Shown: piece after piece, positions 25,733 to 34,072 of the stretch
Numbering within the stretch: position 1 is the stretch's first letter
Layout of the letters: every line of letters starts with the position of its first letter
DNA from: M3007 sp041392625
GTDB taxonomy: Bacteria; Bacteroidota; Bacteroidia; Chitinophagales; Saprospiraceae
Length of the DNA stretch: 64,000 nucleotides
Assembly (NCBI GenBank): GCA_041392625.1
Contig: JAWKLR010000002.1
Span: 124,001 to 188,000, forward strand
Direction: 5' to 3'
Notes under the pieces: model-generated
Databases searched by the model: none
Seen by the model: the letters and a program-made list of their open reading frames with translations, nothing else
What the model was told of the DNA's origin: nothing
Made by a program: the position numbers and the translations under genes

Positions 25733-26428
25733 ATGATCAAGGACAAAAAAATCCTGCTGGTAGAAGACGACCTCAGCCTCGGCATGCTGCTCATGGATTT
25801 TCTCGAATCTGAAGGCCTTCAGGTAACCTGGCGACGCGATGCACTCAGCGGCCTGCAGCAAGCCCGAAAACAACGCTATGACCTCTGCATCCTGGATGTG
25901 ATGATGCCCGGAATGGACGGCTTTAGCCTGGCTAAAAACCTCCGGGAATACGACAAAAACATCCCCTTCCTTTTTCTCACCGCCCGACTGCTTAAGGAAG
26001 ATAAACTCAAAGGGTACGCACTCGGAGCGGAAGACTACATCACCAAACCCTTTGATGAAAACGAGCTTCTCTGCAAAATCAATGTCATTCTGCGCCGGGC
26101 TTTGCTCGCACCACAAACCACCGAAGAGGCGCCCATGCAAATTGGGCAATTTCAATTTGATGCATCCCGCCAGGAAATCTGCCTCAAGGACCGCGTCACC
26201 CGACTTACCGAAAAAGAAAATGAGGTGTTGCTCTTGCTTTGTCAAAACCAAAACCGCATCTTGCGTCGCGATGAGGCTGTTGAAAAAATCTATGGAAAAT
26301 ACGATTACTTTCTAGGCCGCAGTTTTGATGTGTTTATTTCCCGGCTTCGCAAAATCCTGAAAGACGATCCCGAGGTAAGCATCGAAAATGTCTTCAAAGT
26401 CGGGTTTATCCTGAACGTCCCTGACTAG
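25733..26428 (+). CDS. OmpR/PhoB family response regulator
   Basis: A 231-residue DNA-binding regulator. The receiver domain has the acidic pocket (EDD at 11-13), phospho-acceptor Asp55 in CILDVMMPGMDGF and Lys105 in ITKPFDENEL. The C-terminal winged helix (about 130-230) includes LTEKENEVLLLLCQNQNRIL and SFDVFISRLRKIL. It forms a two-component system with the preceding kinase. The period-11 direct repeat upstream of the kinase suggests autoregulation and control of the divergent Cys-repeat gene. Confidence 0.94.
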   Translation: MIKDKKILLVEDDLSLGMLLMDFLESEGLQVTWRRDALSGLQQARKQRYDLCILDVMMPGMDGFSLAKNLREYDKNIPFLFLTARLLKEDKLKGYALGAEDYITKPFDENELLCKINVILRRALLAPQTTEEAPMQIGQFQFDASRQEICLKDRVTRLTEKENEVLLLLCQNQNRILRRDEAVEKIYGKYDYFLGRSFDVFISRLRKILKDDPEVSIENVFKVGFILNVPD

Positions 26429-26455
26429 CCTTTTCTTTTACTACACTTTCGCAGA

Positions 26456-26995
26456 ATGCCCTCTACGCTCAAATCAAAAATCCTGGAATCGCTGGAAATA
26501 ACAACCAGTGCGGAGCGTGGATTCCTGGCACAAACCATCGCTGAGCAGCAATTGCCGATGGATGATGTGCTTGAAATTCTTGAAATGGAGCAGCCACAAT
26601 CCATGCGTTTTTCCTGGATGCTGGGGCATATTTGTCAGTTTGATCCATCCTATGCGCAACCGTTTTTGCGCTACTGTTTTCCCAGGAGAAATGAATTGAA
26701 AATAACAGGGTTTGATCGCACCATTGCACGGCTGTGTATGTTTTGCGAACGAGCACTCCCACCCGAACTGGAAGGTGAAATTGTAAGCCAACTGTTTGAA
26801 TGGCTGGCAGACCCCAAAGCCGCCGTAGCGACCAAACACTATTCCGTTTCAGCCCTGGGATATGCCTGCGCAAATTACCCGGAACTCCGCCCGGAATTGG
26901 AGGAAGTCATTGCCGATCAAATTAAAATCTGCTCCCGGGCATTCAAGCACCGCGCCATGCGGGTATTGGCAGACCTCGACAAAGGCAAACTATAG
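26456..26995 (+). CDS. hypothetical alpha-helical protein (HEAT-like)
   Basis: A 179-residue soluble protein with no signal peptide, starting 27 bases after the response regulator and so probably in its operon. It is helix-rich, with repeated patterns such as SMRFSWMLGHICQFDPSYAQ and SVSALGYACANYPELRPELE that resemble HEAT-type helical repeats. It contains no recognisable catalytic motif. Similar small helical-repeat proteins in Bacteroidota are of unknown function. Confidence 0.65.
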   Translation: MPSTLKSKILESLEITTSAERGFLAQTIAEQQLPMDDVLEILEMEQPQSMRFSWMLGHICQFDPSYAQPFLRYCFPRRNELKITGFDRTIARLCMFCERALPPELEGEIVSQLFEWLADPKAAVATKHYSVSALGYACANYPELRPELEEVIADQIKICSRAFKHRAMRVLADLDKGKL

Positions 26996-27150
26996 CTCCA
27001 GAATCTATTTTAGTTTGAAAATGAGCATTCATAAATTGTGCCTTCAGGACAACAATTTAGGATGAATCCCCATTCTTAATACCAGCAACTAATTCATGGT
27101 TGCACCATTCTTAATCTGGAGTCCATCAGGACTCTATAATCTTTTTAATC

Positions 27151-28164
27151 ATGAACATTTTCAAGCAACTTCCTCTGTTATTATTCCTTGCAGTACTTGG
27201 AATTAGCATTTCCAACTGCAAAAAATCCAAGAACGACCCAATGGACAACTCTGGTTTTGTCTGCGTGGTCGGAGATACCTGTTTCTCGCTTTTAGCCGGA
27301 CAAAACACAGATGTTGGCTCGGTTTGCATGAGCGTAAACGACGATGAACTTTGCATCACCTACAGCACTAGTGGCGACTGGACCTTGGATGAGGCACAAG
27401 TCTGGATAGGAGCTGTCTTTGCCGACTTGCCAACAGACACTGCGGGAAATCCGATAATCAGTCAATTCCCGTTCCAGGCCTCATCTCTTGGAGGGGCAAC
27501 AGATCATCAATTCTGCATTCCGTTACAAGACCTCGGAATTATCGATGATGGCACCTGTTCGTTTACCCTTTTTATTGCAGCACATGCAATCGTTGTGAAT
27601 GGCGCAAACTTTGATTCAGCCTGGGCAGAGGGTACCCAAATTGGTGACCCAAGTAACTGGGCAACCTTTTCAACGATTTCCCTAAATTGCGATCCAGACC
27701 ATGCCTCCTGCGGCGATTGCGAAACTGCTTTCGCTTTTGGCGACAGCCTGGCCACCTGTTTCATCGATGGTGATTTTGATCAAGATGGACAGCCGGATGG
27801 CATCAATCGCTGGGGTTGGACCAACTACCTGGAAACACCCGGACTTTACAATTTTGAACTCTGGGCTGGAGCCGGACAATGTGATTTAAACAAAGGCACG
27901 CTGGTAGGAACCGTTTCTGTCGATTACGATGGGGCACTTGCAAGCGTAACTATTGACATAGACAGCAGCTATATGCTCAACGAATCCCATTTATACCTGG
28001 GTACGGATCCGCTTCCCACGAAAAATAACAAGTTCACCGTGGCGCCGGGACAATACCCATACAAACACGGCGATCTGGGAGGTGTGTCCTCTGACGCATT
28101 TATGGTAGACGGGCTAAGTGGCCCAATTTATCTGGTGTTCCATGCAGTAGTTTGTGGGTTTTAA
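27151..28164 (+). CDS. hypothetical lipoprotein with Cys-rich beta-domain
   Basis: A 337-residue exported protein with a lipoprotein-like signal (GISISNCKK, Cys23, with an atypical Asn before Cys). The mature part has many paired cysteines (FVCVVGDTCFSLL, VCMSVNDDELC, CDPDHASCGDC) and an Asp-rich segment DGDFDQDGQPDGINRW that resembles a calcium-binding thrombospondin-type-3 loop. The family was not recognised. It ends at a strong bidirectional terminator. Confidence 0.6.
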   Translation: MNIFKQLPLLLFLAVLGISISNCKKSKNDPMDNSGFVCVVGDTCFSLLAGQNTDVGSVCMSVNDDELCITYSTSGDWTLDEAQVWIGAVFADLPTDTAGNPIISQFPFQASSLGGATDHQFCIPLQDLGIIDDGTCSFTLFIAAHAIVVNGANFDSAWAEGTQIGDPSNWATFSTISLNCDPDHASCGDCETAFAFGDSLATCFIDGDFDQDGQPDGINRWGWTNYLETPGLYNFELWAGAGQCDLNKGTLVGTVSVDYDGALASVTIDIDSSYMLNESHLYLGTDPLPTKNNKFTVAPGQYPYKHGDLGGVSSDAFMVDGLSGPIYLVFHAVVCGF

Positions 28165-28179
28165 GCGGCAACACGCTTA

Positions 28180-28235
28180 AAGAAGAAGCCCCCTCCGATG
28201 ACGCACACAGCGTATGGAAGGGGCTTCTTCTTTTT
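28180..28235. terminator. bidirectional terminator between convergent genes
   Basis: Arms AAGAAGAAGCCCC (from 28180) and GGGGCTTCTTCTT (to about 28233) enclose a 26-base loop containing CTCC/GGA extension. TTTTT follows on the plus strand, and the A-rich left side gives a T run on the minus strand. It separates the lipoprotein gene from the SRPBCC gene. Confidence 0.8.
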
Positions 28236-28251
28236 AGGAGTGGGTGTTCGC

Positions 28252-28740
28252 TTACGCAGAAATTCCTGCAAGTACTTCATCCAGGTTTTGGAAGGCCATT
28301 GACAGTCCCTCCTTCATTCCCATTTCGATTACTTTTTGCAAATCGGCTTCACTCGGATATTCCGTAATGTTGGTCACCTCCGTCTGGTTGGAATCGGCAT
28401 TGAATTGAACCGAGAACAAGCCAACAGGCATGGCTTCATTGATGTTGCCGGCTTCATCTGCGAAGGCATCGGCCCCGGTGAAATGCTTGTGCATATCCAC
28501 CGTTTTGTAGTTGGTTCTGCACCAATGTTTTTCTCCTTCCGGGCCCGCCATGTAATATACCCGAAGCCCATTTTCTTTGAAATCCATTTCGGTTGTTACA
28601 GATTGCCAGGGACGAGGCGCCCACCATTTATCCAGGAGTTCTGCTTCGGTCCAGGCACGCCATACCAGTGCAAGCGGGGCGTTGAAGGTTCGGGTTACAA
28701 AGAGTTTGTTTTTTTCCGTTGAAAAGCTAGTTTTGTTCAT
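28252..28740 (-). CDS. SRPBCC/AHSA1 family protein
   Basis: A 162-residue cytosolic protein of the START-like (AHSA1) fold: the N-terminal FSTEKNKLFVTRTFNAPLAL and VWRAWTEAELLDKWWAPRPW are the family signature. Members bind hydrophobic ligands or chaperones; the function in bacteria is mostly unknown. The gene follows an ArsR-type regulator by 44 bases, a very common pair in which the regulator controls the START protein. No membrane or export signal is present. Confidence 0.88.
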   Translation of the reverse strand: MNKTSFSTEKNKLFVTRTFNAPLALVWRAWTEAELLDKWWAPRPWQSVTTEMDFKENGLRVYYMAGPEGEKHWCRTNYKTVDMHKHFTGADAFADEAGNINEAMPVGLFSVQFNADSNQTEVTNITEYPSEADLQKVIEMGMKEGLSMAFQNLDEVLAGISA

Positions 28741-28784
28741 ACGTGTATCGGGTTTTTGTTTATTTATCGGTGATAAAATCTTGT

Positions 28785-29123
28785 TTACATTTTAAAGTCT
28801 GTTTGTGACTCCAGGTCATCCAGAAGCTCATCCAATTGGTTGAAGCGGGTTTCCCACAGTTCCCGGAAAGGAGCCAACCAATCGTTCACTTGCGCCAGCT
28901 TTTGTGCTTCCAATGCACAAATACGCTCGCGCCCCTCCTGATTGATAGAAATTACGCCGCACTCCCAGAGGTATTTTACATGAAGCGATACCGCTTGCCG
29001 GGACATCTCAAACTGCTCGGCAAGCGCATTCACATTTTTCTTTTCTGTTTTTAAGGACATCAGGATTGCCCTGCGGGTTGGGTCGGCTAAAGCCTGGAAA
29101 ACATCTCGTCTCATATTACGCAA
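28785..29123 (-). CDS. ArsR family winged-helix regulator
   Basis: A 112-residue regulator with the ArsR fold: MRRDVFQALADPTRRAILMS at the N-terminus, recognition helix in FEMSRQAVSLHVKYLWECGV, and a wing in QEGRERICAL. It lacks the Cys-rich metal site (ELCVCDL) of metal-sensing ArsR proteins, so it belongs to the subgroup paired with SRPBCC genes. It probably controls its own two-gene operon. Confidence 0.9.
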   Translation of the reverse strand: MRNMRRDVFQALADPTRRAILMSLKTEKKNVNALAEQFEMSRQAVSLHVKYLWECGVISINQEGRERICALEAQKLAQVNDWLAPFRELWETRFNQLDELLDDLESQTDFKM

Positions 29124-29207
29124 GTATTTGCTTGCAAATATATGCGCAATAAATCACTTGCGCAAATTTTTAACAAAAAAAGAGCTCAAATTTGAATTGG
29201 AAGACTA

Positions 29208-29368
29208 AGAGCGTGTTTGGGATTTTGGTTTGAGGCGAAAGCGAGCAAATCTTGTTTTAATTGAGGCAAAATTTGCAGTCGTAGTCGGGTTCTACGGCGA
29301 AAATTTTAACGAAAAGTAAAACAAAATTTGCCGATTGCAGCCCAAACATAAAATCCCAAACACGCTCT
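29208..29368. repeat. family B hairpin element, copy B1 (161 bp, intact)
   Basis: Perfect 19-bp terminal inverted repeats AGAGCGTGTTTGGGATTTT (29208-29226, complement at 29350-29368). The interior is also an imperfect inverted repeat over its whole length, so the element can fold into one long hairpin. It contains the words GAGGCGAAAGCGAGCAAA and AAAATTTGC shared with other copies. It has no open frame, so it is non-autonomous. The FISUMP stop codon lies in its right end. Confidence 0.85.
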
Positions 29369-29912
29369 AATTTGAGGGCATGGTGTGTGGGCGGACACAG
29401 CGTACAGGAAACTTCCGTTGGGCAACGGTCACATTGTGTCGGTGCAGTTCATTTTTGGTCCCGAAAGTATGCCAGTGGGTGATGTAGCCATCTTCGAGTT
29501 TGGCATCGATCCAGAAGGTATTTTGCGTACCGGTTTTTGCCAGGGTACCGTAATCGATGCGGCCACACAATTGAATCTGCAAGGTGTCGATGAGCTGGAT
29601 CCGGCCCCGTTTCTCATTTTTTATCAAGGCCTTTACCTCCTTCTCTGTTGGCAATCGCCAGGAGTCCGGACACACCGTTCCTGCTTCTTCTACAGGATAA
29701 AACAGGCCACATTCGTTCAGCTCCTCGCCGGATACGTCCACGGAATTCGTCGTTTGAAACCGCAGGTTTTCAACAAACCAGTCGAGTTCACCCACCTGCA
29801 CATACTGGTAGGTATTTCCATCCCGTGGATCGGTAAATACGTTGGAATTCACCGGCTCAGGCTGGCCTTGAAACAAGATAAAAAGGAAACTTAATAGCGT
29901 GGGGGTGGACAT
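29367..29912 (-). CDS. FISUMP domain secreted protein
   Basis: A 181-residue protein with a signal peptide (MSTPTLLSFLFILFQGQ), start chosen at this ATG; an upstream TTG at 29951 has no support. The FISUMP signature runs from DPRDGNTYQYVQVGELDWF and ENLRF through LFYPVEEAG, CPDSWRLPTEKEVKAL to the final RCVRP. The domain (Fibrobacter succinogenes major paralogous domain) occurs in surface proteins of Bacteroidota and has no settled function. The TAG stop overlaps the end of repeat B1. Confidence 0.85.
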   Translation of the reverse strand: MSTPTLLSFLFILFQGQPEPVNSNVFTDPRDGNTYQYVQVGELDWFVENLRFQTTNSVDVSGEELNECGLFYPVEEAGTVCPDSWRLPTEKEVKALIKNEKRGRIQLIDTLQIQLCGRIDYGTLAKTGTQNTFWIDAKLEDGYITHWHTFGTKNELHRHNVTVAQRKFPVRCVRPHTMPSN

Positions 29913-29969
29913 GGTATTGGAGTTGGGTAAAATAAAAATTGGGCTTGTCAAGAAGTTTGTGGTTACTCA

Positions 29970-30440
29970 TCAGCCTCCCAAAACCATTTTTTTCAAAAGA
30001 GAAACCTGGCCCATGTGGTAGTAGCAATGCTCGATCATTCCCTCGATGTTGCGGCGGTAGCTGCCGTATTTTTCGTCGATAAAAGGGGCTTCGAGTTGGT
30101 CCTCCGACAAGCGTTCCACTTCCCGGGCAAATTCCTCGGAGTTGTGCATAAGCAAGGCGCGGAGTGCCTCCCATTCTTCCTGGGATGTAATGGGCGAAAA
30201 GTCAAAACTGTATTTATCGCGAATCTCCAGGTCGCCGCCCTTGAACACCTGCAATACCCCGCCAACATAATAATTGACGTGGAAGGTGAGGGCTGCAATG
30301 GTATTCAGCGTGCCGACTTTTTGGGTCGCCTGCTGCCAGTTCAGGTCCGACAAAAGTTCATTAAAATTGGTATTGGCAATCCATTTTCCATCCAGGAGTA
30401 CCTCCCGAAATCGCCGACCCAGTTGACTTGCATTTTCCAT
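29970..30440 (-). CDS. DinB/DUF1572 family protein
   Basis: A 156-residue four-helix-bundle protein. Histidines in ALTFHVNYYVGG and EGMIEHCYYHMGQ are at the positions that bind metal in DinB-like proteins. The family includes thiol-dependent transferases; the substrate is not known here. Start chosen at MENASQLGRR; a TTG seven codons upstream is weaker. It is a minus-strand neighbour of the FISUMP gene with a 57-base gap, so co-transcription is possible. Confidence 0.8.
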   Translation of the reverse strand: MENASQLGRRFREVLLDGKWIANTNFNELLSDLNWQQATQKVGTLNTIAALTFHVNYYVGGVLQVFKGGDLEIRDKYSFDFSPITSQEEWEALRALLMHNSEEFAREVERLSEDQLEAPFIDEKYGSYRRNIEGMIEHCYYHMGQVSLLKKMVLGG

Positions 30441-30505
30441 TTTACATCCATTTTTTAGCAATAGTCCCTACCAATCGTTCGGTTCCATTCGTGTGGATAC
30501 AATGA

Positions 30506-30582
30506 AATAAAAAACCACCTCAACCCAACCGGAGTTTCTATTGAATTGCTAAAATAGAAAAACTCTCAGGGATTGAGGTGGA
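30506..30582 (-). terminator. terminator after the first duplicated lipoprotein gene
   Basis: Arms CCACCTCAA and TTGAGGTGG (about 30515-30523 and 30573-30581) with inner arms AGTTTCTATT/AATAGAAAAACT. On the minus strand GGTTTTTTATTTC follows, giving a T run. It lies about 45 bases after the lipoprotein stop. Confidence 0.7.
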
Positions 30583-30626
30583 AAGTAGTGGTCAGTGGTC
30601 TGTGGTCAGACATGACAAGGTTACAA

Positions 30627-31145
30627 TTAATAATCCTCCAGTACGCCTTTAAAGGTGCCGCTTGCTGTTTTCCCGTCGGCAAATGTGAGGTTGAATGTAA
30701 CGCTGGTTTCCGTACCGTCTTTTGCGATGGTTACACTGCCACCGGTAGCAGGAGCTCGTGTTCCATTAGTTGTACCAATTTCATTCGCCACTACCATTTC
30801 ACTTCCGGATATAATAGAAAAATCTACACGGGCAGCATTCCAGTTGTAGGTTCCCTCAGCAAGGTTTGTATCTGCCGAGTTCAGATCCAGGAAAATATAA
30901 TGCCCGGTTCCCTCAAGACTATTAGCGCTGTTAAAGGAAACTCCATCCGAAACAAGCAGGACATCAATGTCAAAAAAGCCGATTCCACCGATACCATTGT
31001 TGCTCACGTAACCACGTGCCAATGCATACGTCGTACCGTCGTAACTAAACTCATTTTTGGTCTGCATGTCATTGTCATCTTTCTTACAACCAACAACAGA
31101 GCCAAGTGCTACGAAAGCAATTAAAGCGAAAAGTAAATTTTTCAT
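30627..31145 (-). CDS. small lipoprotein, duplicated (copy 1)
   Basis: A 172-residue lipoprotein (lipobox VVGC, Cys20) starting at MKNLLFALIAFVALGSVVGC; the 16 open codons before it are rejected. The mature part is a predicted beta-sandwich: FSYDGTTYALARGY, then YIFLDLNSADTNLAEGTYNW, then GGSVTIAKDGTETSVTFNL and the end TFKGVLEDY. It is the tandem paralogue of the next lipoprotein gene. The family was not recognised beyond general similarity to small Bacteroidota cell-surface lipoproteins. Confidence 0.8.
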   Translation of the reverse strand: MKNLLFALIAFVALGSVVGCKKDDNDMQTKNEFSYDGTTYALARGYVSNNGIGGIGFFDIDVLLVSDGVSFNSANSLEGTGHYIFLDLNSADTNLAEGTYNWNAARVDFSIISGSEMVVANEIGTTNGTRAPATGGSVTIAKDGTETSVTFNLTFADGKTASGTFKGVLEDY

Positions 31146-31379
31146 ACTAAAAGGTTTTGTGCGGAGATTGTTTCTTCTCTCCTCTGTTAACAATTGAATT
31201 CAGGCGCCATCATTCGCGTCCGCTTCCTATGTATTGCAGCGAATCAGAGAAAGGTAAACGGAAGTCCGCATTTTTTTTTCATGTCGTCCCTGCCAAGCAT
31301 GGCAAGAAATTGTTTATTCGTTTAGTTCGCCTCTGCGAGGCGCTGTTTATTTGTTTATGCTTTTAGGACAAGGCTACAA

Positions 31380-31895
31380 TTAGTAATCCTCCAGTACGCC
31401 TTTAAAGGTGCCGCTTACTGTTTTCCCGTCAGCAAATGTGAGATTGAATGTAACGCTGGTTTCCGTACCGTCTTTTGCGATGGTTACACTGCCACCGTTA
31501 GCAATAGCTCGTGTTCCGGTTAACGTAGCAAGATCATACCCCACGACAATTTCACTTCCGGCCACAATAGAAAAGTCTGAACGGGTAGTATCCCAGTTAT
31601 AGGTACCTGCAGCAAGGTTTGTATCTGCCGAGTTCAGATCCAGGTAAACATATTCCCCGGTTCCGACAAAAGCGCTGCCATTAAATGTAATTCCGTCCGA
31701 AGCAAGCAGGAGGTCAATATCAAACGTACCGTTAAAATTGGGACCGAGGTTATCCATGTAACCACGTGCCAATGCATGCGTCGTACCGTCGTAGCTAAAC
31801 TCATTTTTGGTCTGCATGTCATTGTCGTCTTTCTTACAACCAACAACGGAGCCAAGTGCTACGAAAGCGATCAAAGCGAAAAGTAAATTTTTCAT
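31380..31895 (-). CDS. small lipoprotein, duplicated (copy 2)
   Basis: A 171-residue lipoprotein with the same signal peptide as copy 1 (Cys20). The first 50 and last 50 residues are nearly identical between the copies; differences concentrate in residues 45-125 (for example DNLGPNFNGTFDIDLLLASD here), which suggests the central strands face the environment and diversify. It is on the minus strand upstream of copy 1 and separated by a duplicated leader, so each copy probably has its own promoter. Confidence 0.8.
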   Translation of the reverse strand: MKNLLFALIAFVALGSVVGCKKDDNDMQTKNEFSYDGTTHALARGYMDNLGPNFNGTFDIDLLLASDGITFNGSAFVGTGEYVYLDLNSADTNLAAGTYNWDTTRSDFSIVAGSEIVVGYDLATLTGTRAIANGGSVTIAKDGTETSVTFNLTFADGKTVSGTFKGVLEDY

Positions 31896-32060
31896 ACTAA
31901 AAGGTTTTGTGCGGAGATTATTTTTTCTCTCCTCTGTTAACAATTGAATTCAGGCACCATCGTTCGCGCCCGCTTCCTATGTATTGCAGCGAATCAGAGA
32001 AAGGTAAACGGAAGTCCGCACTTTTTTTTCGTGTAGTCCCTGTCAGGCATGGCAAGAAAT

Positions 32061-32250
32061 TGTTTATTCGTTTAGTTCGCCTCTGCGAGGCGCTGTTTAA
32101 ATAGAAGTGGTAAGTTGTAAGTGATAAGTAGTAAGTATATTTTTGACATTTTGCAAGTCAACTTATCGCTTACAACTTACCACTTCTACATAAACAAGGG
32201 AAAGCGCAGCGTCCCGAATAAACAAGGCCCGCCAGGGCCGAATAAACAAT
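32061..32250. repeat. family A modular hairpin repeat, copy A3
   Basis: Core arms at 32103-32129 and 32161-32187 match at 26 of 27 positions (AGAAGTGGTAAGTTGTAAGT). Left flank: GCCTCTGCGAGGC palindrome; right flank: GGGAAAGCGCAGCGTCCCG and GGCCCGCCAGGGCC linked by AATAAACAA. Compared with A1 the same bases have changed in both arms. The left flank belongs to the duplicated lipoprotein unit. Confidence 0.85.
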
Positions 32251-32266
32251 TCCTAGTCTGGCAGGG

Positions 32267-32851
32267 CTACGGGCAACCGCCGGGCAGAAGTTTCACCTGC
32301 TCTAACCGTTTCCAAACGGAACTGTCAAAAGCCTGGGGAGAAAAGCGAAAGACTAGGAGTGCCTGTTTTTTGTTTTTACAATACCGAACATCCACAGTAG
32401 CGTAGAGAAGCATGGATTTTTTGGTAAAAAACTGATCCACCGTTTTTACTTTACCTATAAACCGCGATGTCTTTTGAGGGAGAAACAGCGCCGTTGAATG
32501 GAACGTACCCGGTGCGTCTTCCGGACTCCGCAAGCGCATCAATCCATCAAAATAATGCTGTAAGTTGATTTCCAGATCATGCGCCGAAATTGGCTTCGAA
32601 ACATCAATATGCCAGGCAAACGCATAGGTCCAAAACATGCTGCTGTCCTGTTTCCCCCAGCCCACCGGAAACCGGGCTTCTTCGTACCCGGAATACGGAA
32701 TATCCTGAGCAAAACTCAGCGGAAACTCAAACACTTCTTTTTCCCAGTTTTCGGGTGTTTTCAGAAGTTCGGCGTGTGCATGTTCCTGTGCCAACAACCA
32801 CATGGAACAAAGGCATAAAAACAGGATTGAAATGCTCTTTTTTATCGTCAT
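32267..32851 (-). CDS. hypothetical secreted protein
   Basis: A 194-residue protein with a signal peptide (MTIKKSISILFLCLCSMWLL, cleavage near AQ-EHAHAE). The start is set at this ATG; 25 further open codons upstream lack a signal. The mature part contains FEFPLSFAQDIPYSGYEEAR, FPVGWGKQDSSMFWTYAFAW and a Trp/Phe-rich core; it looks like a compact alpha/beta domain of unknown family. It ends next to family A copy A3 and is not clearly in an operon. Confidence 0.65.
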   Translation of the reverse strand: MTIKKSISILFLCLCSMWLLAQEHAHAELLKTPENWEKEVFEFPLSFAQDIPYSGYEEARFPVGWGKQDSSMFWTYAFAWHIDVSKPISAHDLEINLQHYFDGLMRLRSPEDAPGTFHSTALFLPQKTSRFIGKVKTVDQFFTKKSMLLYATVDVRYCKNKKQALLVFRFSPQAFDSSVWKRLEQVKLLPGGCP

Positions 32852-33019
32852 AATCTTTTGAATAAAATGAATGAAGTGCTCGAAGCAGACTTCGAACAGG
32901 GTGTACCCAAAGGTAATTGGGTCCACTGCACGGGGATTTTTCTTTATGTAAATTAATGTAAACTGAATGCAAAACCCTGGTTTACCTCCCTATCGTTGGG
33001 ATTTATTGATTCGGGGATT

Positions 33020-33044
33020 GGGCAAGGGCAAGCCTTGCCCCTAC
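33020..33044. repeat. family D palindrome, copy D1
   Basis: GGGCAAGGGCAAGCCTTGCC followed by CCTAC. The minus-strand gene that ends here takes its TAG stop from the CTA at the right end, as does copy D2 at 54107. Confidence 0.7.
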
Positions 33045-34024
33045 GGGCGGCGTGGTACCAGAAACATTTCCTGTCCGACAACCGGCACTTCGGTTACCGC
33101 TTCAATGTCGATGTGCACATCGATGTCATCCACCCAATTGTTGTTTTTAAATGCAAAATACCAGGTGCCTTCCAGGGGCGCGTAGCGTTTCTGCACATCC
33201 ACACTTACGCCTTCCTGCCAGATAGGAGCCTTGTAGGGTTCGCCTTTATTAAACAGGGCTTTGTTAGGGGCATTCAGTAAAGCGTATTCCACATCCTCAC
33301 CGGCAGTGGATTTGGTGAGGTCAATGGCCATGCCCAGGGCAAGGGCAGCCAAAGCTGTTTGGGGCTGGACTTTCATGACTTTAGCTGCTCCCTTTTTCAG
33401 TTCCCGGCTCAGGATTTCCGCATCGCGCTGTCGGGCTTTGTGGGCTTCCTGTCCTACCGAAATCCGGTAAGCCCAACGCACCGTATGGGGTGGCAAATCA
33501 AACTGGTAGGTGTTTTTAATATCCCCGGTCCATAGTTTACTGCCGCTCACGGAAACTGATCCACTCATCGACACCACTTCGGTACGTATCCCCATGGGAA
33601 TATCCCGGTATTTCACCTCCCACAAGGGGTAGGTTGCGATGTCCCAGGAAACGCGGGTATCCATCCGCTCGGTAACCGAAGACTCCGGTCCGCGGTGGAG
33701 GGTAAACCGACACACCTTTTTTCCCATTCCTTTTTCCTGAAAGCGCAGCATGTACACACCGGTAGTAGGAATTTTGATGGATACATCCAGGATGGTATCC
33801 AATTCGTAGGTCCGATAAATCGGCTCATCCGGGAAGCGCACAAGTTCCACTACTTTCAGTTCCCGGCCACCGAGCAGGCTCACATGAAAATCAATTTTAT
33901 CGCCTCCGGCTAATGCGTACAGGTACTCATGGGTTCCGCTTACTTTAAAGGTTTGGTCGGCCACCAGAATTTTTTCCTGAGAAAACAAGGATACAGGCAA
34001 AAGGAGAAGTAGTAGAAAACGCAT
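33041..34024 (-). CDS. hypothetical exported protein
   Basis: A 327-residue protein with a signal peptide (MRFLLLLLLPVSLFSQ); start chosen there, the 12 upstream codons being unsupported. The first 110 residues form a beta-sandwich-like region (VSGTHEYLYALAGGDKIDFH, TGVYMLRFQEKG) that resembles pre-peptidase C-terminal type domains. The C-terminal half ends with WYFAFKNNNWVDDIDVHIDI. No catalytic residues recognised. A possible role is binding at the cell surface. It is followed on the same strand side by the acyl-adenylate gene upstream at 48 bases. Confidence 0.6.
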   Translation of the reverse strand: MRFLLLLLLPVSLFSQEKILVADQTFKVSGTHEYLYALAGGDKIDFHVSLLGGRELKVVELVRFPDEPIYRTYELDTILDVSIKIPTTGVYMLRFQEKGMGKKVCRFTLHRGPESSVTERMDTRVSWDIATYPLWEVKYRDIPMGIRTEVVSMSGSVSVSGSKLWTGDIKNTYQFDLPPHTVRWAYRISVGQEAHKARQRDAEILSRELKKGAAKVMKVQPQTALAALALGMAIDLTKSTAGEDVEYALLNAPNKALFNKGEPYKAPIWQEGVSVDVQKRYAPLEGTWYFAFKNNNWVDDIDVHIDIEAVTEVPVVGQEMFLVPRRP

Positions 34025-34072
34025 TTTTCTAATGATTTGATGGTGAAACGGACAGGGCAAGTAAAGTCGGGT

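Larger units (their letters stand above)
30627..32099. repeat. tandem duplication of a 0.75-kb unit
   Basis: Unit 1 (30627-31349) and unit 2 (31380-32099) each hold one lipoprotein gene, an almost identical leader (with GAATCAGAGAAAGGTAAACG) and half of a family A repeat (TTGTTTATTCGTTTAGTTCG, then the GCCTCTGCGAGGC palindrome). The period is about 750-753 bp; the genes differ mainly in the middle. Confidence 0.85.

Noticed and set aside
25199..26251. 350-codon minus-strand open frame
   Set aside because: It lies antisense to the kinase and response regulator genes, which have complete conserved motifs; the protein looks like a shadow of GC-biased third positions.
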